Source: Eukaryota sp. TZLM1-RC (lineage: Eukaryota > Metamonada: BaSk clade). From it: a stretch of DNA of 64,000 nucleotides. The position numbers were made by a program, and so were the translations under genes. Each line of letters opens with the position of its first letter. Positions within the stretch are counted from its first letter, which is position 1. Positions 20,974-30,693 of this stretch are shown here, piece after piece. The stretch is from positions 2,604,001 to 2,668,000 of the forward strand of contig JAUPSS010000001.1 of the NCBI GenBank assembly GCA_040285825.1, read 5' to 3'. The notes below the pieces were generated by a model, which was not told the origin of the DNA, did no database searches, and worked only from the letters and a program-made list of their open reading frames with translations.

Positions 20974-21716
20974 AAAACTTACATGTTTTGTGATCAACGT
21001 CTTGTCAACAGTTTGTACGTGATTTGTTGAGAATCATTACCATCATTGCACATGATGTCTCAGTCTGTTCTTGGAGAAAACATCCACTTAGATCGTTTGC
21101 GTCCTTTATTGTCGTCCAGAAGTTCATGCCTGATCGTTGCCAGTGTTGACATTATGAGGTTCTGATCCCTATGCCAGTTCCCGAAGGCTTTTAGTGATGC
21201 CCTTCTGCTGAGTAGCTGCCATGCGTACAACTTTTACTGAAGCTTTATTTCTTGTTGCGATAACAAGTAGTTAGTTTCACACCTATTACCATTCAGTTTC
21301 TGGTTCAAATCACCTTACGTTGCCTAAATTGATAATTGATTGATCCGAATTGTTTATTGTCTAAACACATCAGCAATCAAATCATTGAGAATTGATTGAC
21401 CTGTTGAAAGAGTTTCCTTTACCACCCGTTCAACTCTTTCAGTTGGTTCCTCCAGGCTAAGAGTACATGTACTCAACCCTTTCTGCAATGCCTTCACCTC
21501 TGCACTGACGGCTTCCTTGGCATCGGAGTGAGGTACCAATTGTTTGTTATGACCTTCTAAGAGACCACAAGCATCACACATGGCAATCGTACACTGGGTG
21601 CAAAAGTATTCAAGGTTCTTTATCTTCAAACGCAGCTTTTCATTTATTTTTTTTCTTCATTTTGTTTATTTCAATTTTTTTCTTGATCGACGTTGATCAC
21701 AAAACATGTAAGTTTT
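20974..21716. repeat. 28-bp perfect inverted repeat flanking a B-box gene fragment
   Basis: 20974-21001 and 21689-21716 are exact reverse complements (28 bp, beginning AAAACTTACATGTTTTGTGA). They bracket 687 bp that includes a B-box coding fragment. The outer flanks differ and no target duplication was found. It could be the ends of a small DNA transposon that captured a gene piece. Confidence 0.7.
21354..21640 (-). pseudogene. B-box zinc finger fragment (TRIM-like)
   Basis: The minus-strand frame reads LEYFCTQCTIAMCDACGLLEGHNKQLVPH, with the C-x2-C, C-x2-C, H-x-x..-H spacing of the second half of a B-box. A predicted coiled-coil stretch follows (EVKALQKGL to RVVKETL), ending at the stop at 21354. 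There is no ATG and no RING or upstream half, so it is a fragment held within the 28-bp inverted repeats. Confidence 0.6.
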
Positions 21717-22059
21717 AATTTAACAGCTGTTTTTTTTTGTGAATTTCCTTTATTTTATGTTTAAATCGTATGTTTTTTCTAATTTTAGGTATTGTTCCCC
21801 ACTGCAGTTATGAACCTTGAACAATAGCTTTTTGTTTGAGAAGTCGTCTTATTTCAATATAAACTCTGGAAAGATCTCAATAATAATTGCTTTTTTTCGT
21901 TGGTTTAAGCAAAAAACCAGAATGTAGAATATTGGTGAAGTCCTCAACTCAATGATACTGGTACCTTAGATTCTTTTATAACAACCTTAGCTATTCAAAC
22001 ACTCTACACAACCTATGTACTGATTTTTTTATATCTCAAGAAGATTCCAGACTTCAGGC
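21717..22059. other. intergenic, nothing recognised
   Basis: A+T-rich stretch between the inverted-repeat unit and the second Fanzor relic. Confidence 0.4.
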
Positions 22060-22834
22060 CAAAGCAAAATCATCCTCCTCCAAATTAAAACACGAAAACA
22101 AACTAAAGGAATACTTTCAAGAGGCTTACTGCTCCTCAAAAGAGCAGAGAAACTCTGAACAAAGACCATCAAAAATTCTATAAGGATGGCAAAGAATCAT
22201 GAATTTATCAAAACAAAACTGTTAAGGAATGGGAAGAAGAATTAAAACAATTTTCAAAAAAACTCTAGATCATGAAGAATTCCTATACTATTGCAAGGCA
22301 AAAAACAACTTTTCTTTCCATGATGCAGCTTTTTACTTTAACAAAGAATTGAGAGTCATGAAACTGCGAAGATTCATGGCCACAGAAACGAATTTGAATT
22401 TGAAAATAAGTTTGGAAGTCCAGAAAATAGCATTGTAGTGATGGTTGATTGCAAGCAAACCAATTTTAAACATCAAGCACCTACAAGGAATGTTGGTTGT
22501 CAAAAGATGTTTAAAAAACGTAACTTCCGTCTATTGCTGCTGGATGAATATAGAACAGGTTGTAGATGTCAGGTTGTAGATGTCAGGTTGTAGATGTCAT
22601 GCATGTGTACTCGAGGGAAAAGAATATCCCAAGACCTTACAGGAGAGTAAAAACTCCAACGGTCCTTAGACATGGAATACTCACTTGCAAGAAGTGTACA
22701 TGTCTATGGAATCGTAATGTCAATGCTGTTCTTAATATGATTCATATTGTAGATCTGTATCTTGAATGAAATGAAACTCATTTCATTAGAACTTCAAATT
22801 CCAATACAGACCGACCTTTTTGTGCTATTAGCCG
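22060..22834 (+). pseudogene. Fanzor relic, C-terminal half
   Basis: Frameshifted plus-strand remains. From 22396 the frame reads FENKFGSPENSIVVMVDCK, then FKHQAPTRNVGCQKMF and LLLLDEYRTGCRC. This is the Fanzor signature of a VV-G-D strand, K-x-Q-x-P-T-x-G, and D-E-Y-R-T-S-x-x-C (catalytic Glu codon 22546-22548). Past a 14-bp triplication and a frameshift, the ribbon TCKKCTCLWNRNVNAVLNM appears at 22683-22740, where the family has WNRDVNA; the catalytic Asp is Asn (codon 22716-22718). A 10-bp stem (AATGAAATGA / TCATTTCATT) with a 3-nt loop follows at about 22767. The tail runs up to the ATG of the next gene at 22835. Confidence 0.75.
22557..22598 (+). repeat. three tandem 14-bp units inside the Fanzor relic
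   Basis: AGGTTGTAGATGTC is present three times exactly. It lies where the zinc-ribbon Cys pair of Fanzor is encoded (C-R-C), so it looks like slippage expansion in a decaying copy. Confidence 0.9.
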
Positions 22835-23368
22835 ATGTCCAAGAGAGATAGATTCATAAGCGATCTTGAGCTCCTGGATAGGGAAATTCTCTATAACCAC
22901 CAAGAACTTAATCGTATACATCTTTTTGTCCAAAACTCTGCTTTTCAACCACAACAGCAGCAGATTCTACCAGATCTCATTGAGAAAAAGAAGCTGGCAA
23001 AACAAATGGTTACTCATTTACGTTTTCTTAGAAAAAACAGTACTCCTGATAAGCTCAGTGCTTCCATTAGCCTCAAATCATGTTTCCCTTGTGGGTCTCC
23101 ATTGGTAACCCTCCTTGATGCTTTGATAGACAAAGTTCAAGAAGACCAAGAAGCATTAGAACAATTACCTTCAAAAATCAATCAAATCAATCAAGAAATC
23201 TCAAGACTTCAACATAGTTTTGATAACAATGTCTTGAACAACAATGAGCACTGTCGAGTTGCTAGATTTGAATTGAAAAAGAAGGAGCAAAAAGTGCAAG
23301 ATACAATTCAGCAGCTTGAAAAGCTCAAAGAATTAAGGAAAATTAAATGGAAAAACGAAGGTACTTAA
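22835..23368 (+). CDS. coiled-coil protein, family unknown
   Basis: 177 residues starting MSKRDRFISDLELL. It is mostly charged helical sequence with heptad-like spacing (LEQLPSKINQINQEISRLQ; ELKKKEQKVQDTIQQLEKLKEL) and a middle segment with SCFPCGSPLVTLLDALIDKV. No signal peptide or membrane segment. I do not recognise a family. It starts at the exact end of a Fanzor relic: the 14-mer TTTTTGTGCTATTA ends 5 bp before its ATG, as also occurs upstream of the RSP4/6 gene at 52002. It converges on the next gene with a 56-bp gap. A ciliary role would be speculation based on that shared upstream alone. Confidence 0.6.
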   Translation: MSKRDRFISDLELLDREILYNHQELNRIHLFVQNSAFQPQQQQILPDLIEKKKLAKQMVTHLRFLRKNSTPDKLSASISLKSCFPCGSPLVTLLDALIDKVQEDQEALEQLPSKINQINQEISRLQHSFDNNVLNNNEHCRVARFELKKKEQKVQDTIQQLEKLKELRKIKWKNEGT

Positions 23369-23424
23369 TTTAGAAATTCAACTAACTGATTTCATTTATT
23401 AAGGTAACATATACTGAAAAATAT

Positions 23425-24186
23425 TTAATTTTTTCTAAAATTAACGAAATACTTCCAAGCAAAACCACAGCTGATCAACGGCACCAATACTGAACCAATA
23501 ACAGGAGCAAGAGGCATATCCCAGCCTTCAGTGTACTGAACAAACGTGATAATCAAAACCAACATTGTCAAGGGTATCAAAAACACATATGTACTGATGG
23601 CATACACAAACGACCACGTACGACCAGTAACCAACCCAACACCCACGTAAATGACCAATGGACAAACAATTGCGACATCCTTGAAGAAAGTTGCCACAGC
23701 AGCTTCCTTATACTCATTGACTACATCAGGGTAATCGCCGGTGATGGAAAATGGAATCAGCATAGACAACCAAGAGAGGGCGACTAATGCAGACGTAACA
23801 ACTAAGTGATAGCCAAAAAGTTTGGGGTTTGGGATTACATTCGAAGGGAAAGTACATGCTGAAACCAACTTGAAAGATTCAATGGTGAATATGAATATTG
23901 GAATCACTGTTATGAGATCCAGCGTGTAGACCTGGTGAAATTTCCTGCCCATAGTAAACGATATATACGCATAGAGAAAGTAAAGAGAGAGACCAAGGCG
24001 TGTAGAATATAGGAACAGATCACGCTTGTGCGACGTACGAATATAAAAAATAATGTAAAATAAAAGCACAAACAGAACAAAGATGTTTTCAGAAAGGGAC
24101 TGGAGCTCATCTCTAACAAAGATACTTACGGTGGATGATATACCAATGGACAAGGCCATTAGAGAGAAGAGAACCTTATCGTACAT
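23425..24186 (-). CDS. predicted membrane protein with about seven helices, unknown
   Basis: 253 residues, ATG at 24186. Hydrophobic segments appear near residues 5-22, 34-50, 62-80, 90-107, 125-147, 165-187, 192-217 and 225-245. The N-terminus MYDKVLFSLMALSIGIS may be a first helix or signal anchor. There is no recognisable motif of a transporter or receptor family. It shares a 32-bp gap with the divergent glyoxalase II-like gene, so both must use a very short common promoter. Confidence 0.6.
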   Translation of the reverse strand: MYDKVLFSLMALSIGISSTVSIFVRDELQSLSENIFVLFVLLFYIIFYIRTSHKRDLFLYSTRLGLSLYFLYAYISFTMGRKFHQVYTLDLITVIPIFIFTIESFKLVSACTFPSNVIPNPKLFGYHLVVTSALVALSWLSMLIPFSITGDYPDVVNEYKEAAVATFFKDVAIVCPLVIYVGVGLVTGRTWSFVYAISTYVFLIPLTMLVLIITFVQYTEGWDMPLAPVIGSVLVPLISCGFAWKYFVNFRKN

Positions 24187-24218
24187 GATGACAATTTGAA
24201 AGTTGATTGTAAATTAAA
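24187..24218. promoter_or_regulatory. 32-bp gap between divergent genes (shared promoter region)
   Basis: The start codons of the membrane protein (minus) and the hydrolase (plus) are separated by only 32 bp, A+T-rich, without a clear TATA box. Regulatory function is inferred from position only. Confidence 0.4.
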
Positions 24219-24992
24219 ATGCAATGCATCGCTATTCCCATAGAAACAAACTACTGCTACCTTCTTAACCAAATTGGATCAACAAACGTGCTCGTTATTG
24301 ATCCATCATCTGTGGATGAGGTCGTGGAAGTTCTTCGTAAGCACAAGTTTGTGCCAATAGGAGTGATAAGTTGTCATCACCACCGAGATCATACTTGTGG
24401 CGCTCTTGACATCTGTGATTTATATGATGTGCCTTTCTATCTACCAGAAAAGGATATACCCAGTTCAGAACTATCATCTTCATCCAGATTACTTGCAGTT
24501 CAAGATGCTTCTACACTTGATTTAGACGACATAACTGTTACTATATTAGAGACCCCTGGACACACCACAGGGGCTGCATGCCTGTATGCTGTTCATCATG
24601 ATCAGAGCTTCCTCTTTACATCAGATACTCTGTTTCATTGTGGAATGGGGAGACTATTCGAAACTTCAACTCAACCTCAGATTATGTACAATTCACTGAG
24701 AAAGATAAAAGAATTGCCAAAGGGAACATTGCTCCATTTCGGACACGATTATGCAACGAAAAATCTCAATTTCTTGAAAACCATCAATGAATCCCTTGCA
24801 ATGTCAAGGTTAAACACATTACCATCCAGTATGAAGGAGAGATGCTGTTATCCTCTTGGTGAGGAGATAAGACTGAATCCATTTCTTAAAGTGGATGACC
24901 CAGAATTTAGAGATTTAATCCCAGGATGTTCTAGGGACACAGAACCAGTTGAAGCTCTCCGGGTGTTGAGGCAAATGAGAGATGTTTATTGA
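24219..24992 (+). CDS. glyoxalase II-like hydroxyacylglutathione hydrolase
   Basis: 257 residues. The metallo-beta-lactamase fold site is SCHHHRDH at residues 51-58 (family T-H-x-H-x-D-H, with H53, H55, D57, H58 kept and Thr replaced by Cys). TPGHTTGA near 110 supplies the next His, SDTLFHCGMGRLFE near 135-148 the bridging Asp, and HFGHDYATKNLNF near 175 the last metal His. The C-terminal glutathione-binding part follows, with the NPFLKVDDPEF pattern and EALRVLRQMRD. It hydrolyses S-D-lactoylglutathione to D-lactate and glutathione in methylglyoxal detoxification. There is no targeting peptide, so cytosolic is likely. No intron; ATG at 24219 fits the family start (M-x-x-x-x-I-P-x-x-x-x-NY-Y-L). 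Confidence 0.9.
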   Translation: MQCIAIPIETNYCYLLNQIGSTNVLVIDPSSVDEVVEVLRKHKFVPIGVISCHHHRDHTCGALDICDLYDVPFYLPEKDIPSSELSSSSRLLAVQDASTLDLDDITVTILETPGHTTGAACLYAVHHDQSFLFTSDTLFHCGMGRLFETSTQPQIMYNSLRKIKELPKGTLLHFGHDYATKNLNFLKTINESLAMSRLNTLPSSMKERCCYPLGEEIRLNPFLKVDDPEFRDLIPGCSRDTEPVEALRVLRQMRDVY

Positions 24993-25066
24993 ATCAATGT
25001 TCAAAAATAAAAAAAAACATGAAAACATTTATAACAAAATAAATAAACCAAATTCAAAAACTATAA

Positions 25067-28000
25067 TCAAACAACCAGCTCATCACCTAGAGACATTCTA
25101 ATAACTTCAGTAGTCATTGGAGAACATGGTACTGTCTTGAGAATCTCCTTATTGTTGGCTTTTCTAGTGTTATTAATTCCATCCAACAAGGCAAACAAGA
25201 CAGAAGAAGCATTGATTAAAGGACCTTCAGCTGTTGCTTTGCTTCCAGCAACATTCATTTCATTAGGTTGTTGGGCTACCAATTCAACGTGCCATTCACG
25301 AGGAATTTCATTGACCGTGGGTAAGAGGTAGTCACCAGGAGCATTAACAATTAAACCTTGATCATTGTACTTCATTTCCTCGGTAGTGTAGTATCCCAAA
25401 CCTTGGACAAAAGAGCCTTCAACCTGGCCAATATCAAGCAAAGGATTAAGTGACCTTCCTGCATCCTGAAGGACATCAGCTCTAATTAATGCCCATTCCC
25501 CAGTATAAGTATCGATTTGAACCTCAGCGCAGGCAATACCATAAGAATAGTAAAAACCAGCGGTACCAGCAGCGATAGAAGTGCCAGTAAATTCAGAGGA
25601 GTTATACTTATCCCAAGACCATTCGAGTTCTGGGAGTGCATGGTGAGTTCCAGCCCTGAGATCAATTCTCTTAAAGTAAGCCTTAAAGCAAAGTTCCTTC
25701 CAAGAGGCTTCTGGGAATTGCTTTCTCAGAGGTTCAAGTCGTTCAAGAATCATTTTACAGGCTTTGATCACAGCAGGACCAGCAACATCAGAACCAGAGC
25801 TAGCCGAGGTGGGTTGAGTATTGGGGTTACGATCTGTGGAGGTTTCAACGACGTGAACCATTTCAAAGGGAATTCCAAGAGTGTGGGAACAAAGCTGGGC
25901 CATTTTGGTAAATACACCTTGTCCCATTTCCACTGCTGATACTGCAAGTTGAACAGAACCGTCGTGGTAAACATTCAAAAGACAAGCACCAGCATTCATA
26001 AAATCAACTTCAAAACAAACTGCACATTTCTGAGGGTTGAGGGAGATTCCTCTTTTAAATCTGGAATTATTTGCATTAAATTCTTCCACAGATTGTATTC
26101 TTCTTTGAATCTCGCTGGACTGCTTGAAATCTTTCCACATCTTGGGCAATGCACAAGTTTCAGGAGCAACAACTCCTTGATCTACATAACAGCCTAAAAT
26201 GGTTTCATAACCATTAGATAAAAGATTCAGATCTCTAAAGGTCAATAAATCTATTCCAACTTCATTTGCCAAGTGGGTAATGACAGTTTCAGTTATAATA
26301 TTGGCTTGGGGAGCCCCAAAGCCTCTGTAGGCAGTATTGGTAACCATGTTAGTTTTACAGCCAATGCCCTCAGTTCTCCAGGAAGGCCACTTATAGACAG
26401 ACTCCATTTGCATAACAGTTTTCTCCATAACAGGACCAGTAACATCAAAAACATAGCCACCATTCATTAAGAATTTGATGTCAGCTCCCAGCAATTCTCC
26501 ACTCTTTTTACAAGCAGCCTTGTAATAGCAAGTAAAGGGATGACGACCTCCAGTGATTGCTATATCAGTTCGTCTGTCAAGAGCTAACCTAACCGGTCTG
26601 TTGAGTTTATTAGCAGCAACAGAGGCGGCACAAGCAATGAAACAAGGGCGATCTTGTTTACCACCAAAACCACCCCCAAGTCTAAACACCTTGACCAAAA
26701 CTTTATGCATTGGGATACCCAAGACCTTGGCAACATCAGCTTGGACCTTGGCAACATTCTGAGTGGAGGAGTGAACGGTAAACAATGGATCTCCCGGACT
26801 TGCGATTGCAACTTGAGGTTCAAAGTAGAAATGTTCTTGACCACCCACTTTAATAGTACCTTCTACATAAACTTCATCGTCCTTGGTTTTGGCTCCTTCT
26901 AAAACAGCATTGACATCACCTCTTTTGATGACTCTTGAAGCAATATGAGGATGGAAAGAGCCCTTTTCGTAAGCATCTTCAACAGAAAGAATAGGTTCAA
27001 GTTCTTCATAATCAACACATACCAAGCTAGCGGCCTTCCTCGCGTTCTCTGGCGTATCACAAACCACCACAGCAATGGGTTGGCCGGCGTAGTGAACAGT
27101 TCCATTAGCAAAGGCCATGGTGTCAAACACGATACCAGTAAGTCCGTCTGAACCAGTAATATCCTTAGCAGTAACAATTTCGATAAAAGAGTCACCTAGA
27201 GCTTCCTTGGCCTTGGAGTGGTCAATAGAAAGAATGTTGGCATGGGCATATTGGGAGGTAACAAAAGCTGCATGTAACGTGTCCTTTGTGGTTACCATAT
27301 CTCTAGTAAATGAAGATTCACCTGTGCAGATCAGGGTAGAATCAATTGGTTTTACAGGTTGGTTGGTAATCTCAGTGGGGTTGTTCATTGGAATTTGTTC
27401 AAACTTTCTGGTGGAGATCAAAGGGAAAGACATGCCCAGACCCTTGGAAGTAATGACTCTTGATTGATTGGCAGCTGAAACGTCACCAGTTAAAAATTGT
27501 GATAGCTTGTCCATTATCAGCTTGGTGATGGAAAGAGTCACTGTTTTTCTAAATTCAATAGTTCCTTGACTATCATTGACTATCGACAGGGAGTGGAGAT
27601 CAGTGACAAGTGCTGACAAGCTCTTTGACACATCCAAATTTTCACCAATGGACTTTACAAAATTTTCAAACCCTGTGGAAAGACCTTCTTCAAGGTTGTT
27701 GACGGCTAGTTTTGTGCCATTTTTAGAATAAAGAAAAGCTATGGAGGCAACGCAAAGAGCATTAGTTCTTCTTTTAGCAACCTTGGCAGCAGAGAACATA
27801 ACTGTATCGTCAATTGGGAGATTAAGAACAACATTGGTCAAAAGCTTTCCTTTATGATTTAAGGCTTCAGTGATTTCACAAGTGATAGAAGAGCCATCTT
27901 TGGGGTCAATAAAAGTCAGTTGACCTCCCAAGACTTCAAAGACAGGAAGCAAATCGGAATACCTTGAACTTGTCATTAGATGACCCCCAATGGTGCTACT

Positions 28001-28960
28001 GTTTCTAACTTGAACTGTTCCAAAGTCATTCAAATGATCAAATAAGTTAGAAGAAATTCGCTTAACACCAGTACCCTTTGAATCAGAAGAAAGGGTATTA
28101 AAAACGTCTTTGAGTTCGGAAACAGTGATTCCTGACCCAATAGTAATTGATTGATGGGTTTCCGAAGGGTCATTAATCACGATATTTCTGAGCTCTTTGA
28201 CACGACCAATATAGACAACCTTCTCTGGATGAGAAGCATCAGTCATGTGAGCAAGTCTGATTTCGTTATTCCCTCCAATTGGTGTATAACCCTTGTTGAT
28301 GAGATCCATGGCGACTTGAAGAGAGGAGGCAACGGCCCATTGGCAACCCATGACGTCATCAAGTGTCATAAAATCTGCAGGGAAAGTGGGTTCTACGCTC
28401 TTGACCGTTTTGGCTGTCCTCTCACAAGGGATTCTTCCTTCCCCGACAAAAGGTTCTACCGAATCGTAAATGGCTCTATACCCGGTACATCGGCACATGG
28501 ATGACTGGAGAGTGTCTTCAATATCTGCAAACGTGGGATTGGGGCTAGGATTATCGTCACGCAGCACGGTGTAGAGGTTCATGATGATGCCAGGGGTACA
28601 GTATCCACACTGAGCACCATAGTTGTCAGCAAAGGATTGTTGAAGTTCATGGACAGATTTGCGAGAGACAGCGCCCAGACCTTCAATAGTTGTAATGGCA
28701 GTTTTGTGAAGGGAAAAGACGGGGACAATACTGGCGAGTATGGCTTTTGAGAAGGGTTTTTGTTGAACAGTGTCATAGTATGTGACTAAGACGGTAGATG
28801 CACTGGTAGCACCTTCACCGGTTGCGATTTTGGTACCTTTGAGACGAACTTCGTCGGAACGAAGATAGTCAGCTAATGTAAGGTCAGGACGTGGATTTAT
28901 TATCTCGTGTTTCTCACCATTGATGAGAAGAATAACAGATTCAGTCATATTGACAGTCAT
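25067..28960 (-). CDS. xanthine dehydrogenase family protein lacking the ferredoxin-type Fe/S centre
   Basis: An uninterrupted 1297-residue protein with the full XDH order: two Fe/S domains, FAD domain (SSTIGGHLMTSSRYSDLLPVF), then the two molybdopterin domains. In the first domain the family motif GTKLGCGEGGCGACTV reads GTKIATGEGATSASTV, and the fourth Cys (NACLAPIC) reads ASIVPVF. All four ligands of the ferredoxin-type cluster are thus gone. The second cluster is intact: QCGYCTPG and CRCTGYR. In the Mo domain GGQEHFYFE and NTAYRGFGAPQ (bovine Arg880) are kept, the usual GGKETR is GGKQDR (bovine Glu802 to Gln), and the C-terminal catalytic Glu is in ATAEGPL. The frame is clean, so it is a gene, not a pseudogene. 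Substrate and electron acceptor cannot be taken from standard XDH. Confidence 0.9.
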   Translation of the reverse strand: MTVNMTESVILLINGEKHEIINPRPDLTLADYLRSDEVRLKGTKIATGEGATSASTVLVTYYDTVQQKPFSKAILASIVPVFSLHKTAITTIEGLGAVSRKSVHELQQSFADNYGAQCGYCTPGIIMNLYTVLRDDNPSPNPTFADIEDTLQSSMCRCTGYRAIYDSVEPFVGEGRIPCERTAKTVKSVEPTFPADFMTLDDVMGCQWAVASSLQVAMDLINKGYTPIGGNNEIRLAHMTDASHPEKVVYIGRVKELRNIVINDPSETHQSITIGSGITVSELKDVFNTLSSDSKGTGVKRISSNLFDHLNDFGTVQVRNSSTIGGHLMTSSRYSDLLPVFEVLGGQLTFIDPKDGSSITCEITEALNHKGKLLTNVVLNLPIDDTVMFSAAKVAKRRTNALCVASIAFLYSKNGTKLAVNNLEEGLSTGFENFVKSIGENLDVSKSLSALVTDLHSLSIVNDSQGTIEFRKTVTLSITKLIMDKLSQFLTGDVSAANQSRVITSKGLGMSFPLISTRKFEQIPMNNPTEITNQPVKPIDSTLICTGESSFTRDMVTTKDTLHAAFVTSQYAHANILSIDHSKAKEALGDSFIEIVTAKDITGSDGLTGIVFDTMAFANGTVHYAGQPIAVVVCDTPENARKAASLVCVDYEELEPILSVEDAYEKGSFHPHIASRVIKRGDVNAVLEGAKTKDDEVYVEGTIKVGGQEHFYFEPQVAIASPGDPLFTVHSSTQNVAKVQADVAKVLGIPMHKVLVKVFRLGGGFGGKQDRPCFIACAASVAANKLNRPVRLALDRRTDIAITGGRHPFTCYYKAACKKSGELLGADIKFLMNGGYVFDVTGPVMEKTVMQMESVYKWPSWRTEGIGCKTNMVTNTAYRGFGAPQANIITETVITHLANEVGIDLLTFRDLNLLSNGYETILGCYVDQGVVAPETCALPKMWKDFKQSSEIQRRIQSVEEFNANNSRFKRGISLNPQKCAVCFEVDFMNAGACLLNVYHDGSVQLAVSAVEMGQGVFTKMAQLCSHTLGIPFEMVHVVETSTDRNPNTQPTSASSGSDVAGPAVIKACKMILERLEPLRKQFPEASWKELCFKAYFKRIDLRAGTHHALPELEWSWDKYNSSEFTGTSIAAGTAGFYYSYGIACAEVQIDTYTGEWALIRADVLQDAGRSLNPLLDIGQVEGSFVQGLGYYTTEEMKYNDQGLIVNAPGDYLLPTVNEIPREWHVELVAQQPNEMNVAGSKATAEGPLINASSVLFALLDGINNTRKANNKEILKTVPCSPMTTEVIRMSLGDELVV

Positions 28961-29309
28961 TGTTTGAGTTATTGTCTATAACAATGGAATTTTTTGATGT
29001 GGAAGATTTTCACTTTGATTCCATATATTGGACCTTCAACTCCGCCATTTACATCTCTGTTCAACAAAATTTCGCTTGGTTTACTCATTGATAGTTGGTG
29101 ATTGATGAACTTCTTATGTGTCTTTCATTTTCCGGATTTCCACATCACAAAGTATCAATTGTTTTCTCCACATACCACAATTGAAACAACAACAACTGGT
29201 TCAAAGCTTATGAATCATAAAGACCTTAAAACAAGTTGTTATTAATCAGCATTCTCAAACCATTTCCCTTTTTCCAATCTGGCTTCAATAGGTGCAAATT
29301 TTATTAATA
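28961..29309. other. upstream region of the XDH-family gene
   Basis: About 350 bp, A+T-rich. No clear promoter motif; nothing else recognised. Confidence 0.4.
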
Positions 29310-29403
29310 TGTTGGCACCCTAAAGCTTTTATATTATGATTAGAAAATAAATCAACTTTTCGTTATTCACTTTCTCTAAACCCATTAGACTTAAGGCTAC
29401 CCA
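29310..29403. repeat. diverged LTR of the 42.9-kb element family
   Basis: Begins TGTTGGCACCCTAAAGC and contains TATGATTAGAAAATAAATCA as in the 92-bp LTRs at 42908 and 44243. The far end is GGCTACCCA rather than GGCAACA. About 80% alike by eye. It is followed by TAATTAT, as in the intact element's leader, so it may be a 5' LTR with a lost interior. Confidence 0.7.
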
Positions 29404-30117
29404 TAATTATATGCTAATTGAGTTGGATTATTGTAAAAAGTCTTTTTCATTTTTGTGTTGTTTCATCAATGGTCGTTGACGATACTTTGATCTTTGATAA
29501 CATTTGCTAGAAAGTCTTTATCGATCATTGTAGCTGGTTTTCTTTTGTTTAATGAAATTTTCATTTATTTTCTAGATTAGCTTCAAATTTATACAATAAT
29601 TACCACTTTCGGTAAAATCTGACTACAACCCCACAAATACATTTTCAGTATGGAATAAAATTCGTATAAAGTCCTTCTGATTTTCAATAAAACATCAATA
29701 AAATTTGTGAATATATAATCTTTAGACGATTCGAACTCTTCACTTCAGATTCTTACACACTACAACTGATTTCTTGTCATGTCAATTGAACATTAGCAAA
29801 AACATCAGTGCAAACTCAACGAAAGCTTTCAAGACAAAGAGATTTCTGCTTCCACTATAACATTGTTGAAAATTTGTGAATTTTGCGATGCAGCTGTTTC
29901 GTAGTTCATAATAAGTTGGCTGAATATTACCAGAATCAATAAAAGGGTCCTGAGATTGATACTCAAGAATATGTGAGGTGTCAATAAATCAACAGGGCAA
30001 ATCAATGTTGAACCAAACAGGGAGTATCACAATTTGAAAACAAAATAGCCAACAGAGTTTTAAAGGAAATAAGAGAACGTCTTTGTTGCGTAGTTTAACC
30101 TCAGCATTTTTTACTTG
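29404..30117. other. intergenic, nothing recognised
   Basis: A+T-rich sequence between two LTR relics; no coding potential seen. Confidence 0.4.
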
Positions 30118-30258
30118 TGATGCCGTTAGGCAGAAATACCAAAAATGAAAAGAAGGAAAAGAGATTTATTAATAGAAATACTTGTTCTTGAACAAGTGCC
30201 ACGTCATAATGTAAATTCCTCATCTGTCTACCAAGTTAGTTAATCAGTAACAACAACA
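30118..30258. repeat. solo LTR with 4-bp target duplication
   Basis: 141 bp from TGATGCCGTTAGGCAGA to AACAACAACA. It matches both ends of the 140-bp LTRs of the gag-only element (47929 and 48892). It is flanked by CTTG on both sides (30114-30117 and 30259-30262), so this is a solo LTR left by recombination. Confidence 0.85.
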
Positions 30259-30693
30259 CTTGTGAGTGTCGGAACATTGTTCTGAAATTAATGGTATGTT
30301 GATGACCATTATTGTCACCAAATGATTCTGCATCAGTTTTAAAAGAGGGTATTTCCACTGTGGAATTCAAGATGGCGAGACTCCAGAATTGCAGAATATA
30401 GGACTTGCAAGCTTATTTTTCCTCTCTTGAAAACAATATCAGTCAATTTAAATTAAATTTGAGAACTTCAGTTGGTTAAATTTCCTGTCAAAAGGGAATT
30501 CCAGGGGTACTGAAATAATTTTAAACCAATTAAACAGATTATATGTCATGGTTGTAGGACGTACTTTTGTAATATGAAAAAGTCACCAAAAAAGAACAAC
30601 AATGGAATACAGTTTAATCAAGGATTATTCAATAAGGACAAGCAAAAACGCCACACTGTATTCACAATTTATTATACAAGAATCTGTGTATCA
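30259..30693. other. intergenic, nothing recognised
   Basis: A+T-rich sequence downstream of the minus-strand hypothetical gene. Confidence 0.4.

Noticed and set aside
21298-21310. GGTTCAAATC resembling a tRNA B box
   Set aside because: No paired acceptor stem, A box or cloverleaf could be drawn around it.
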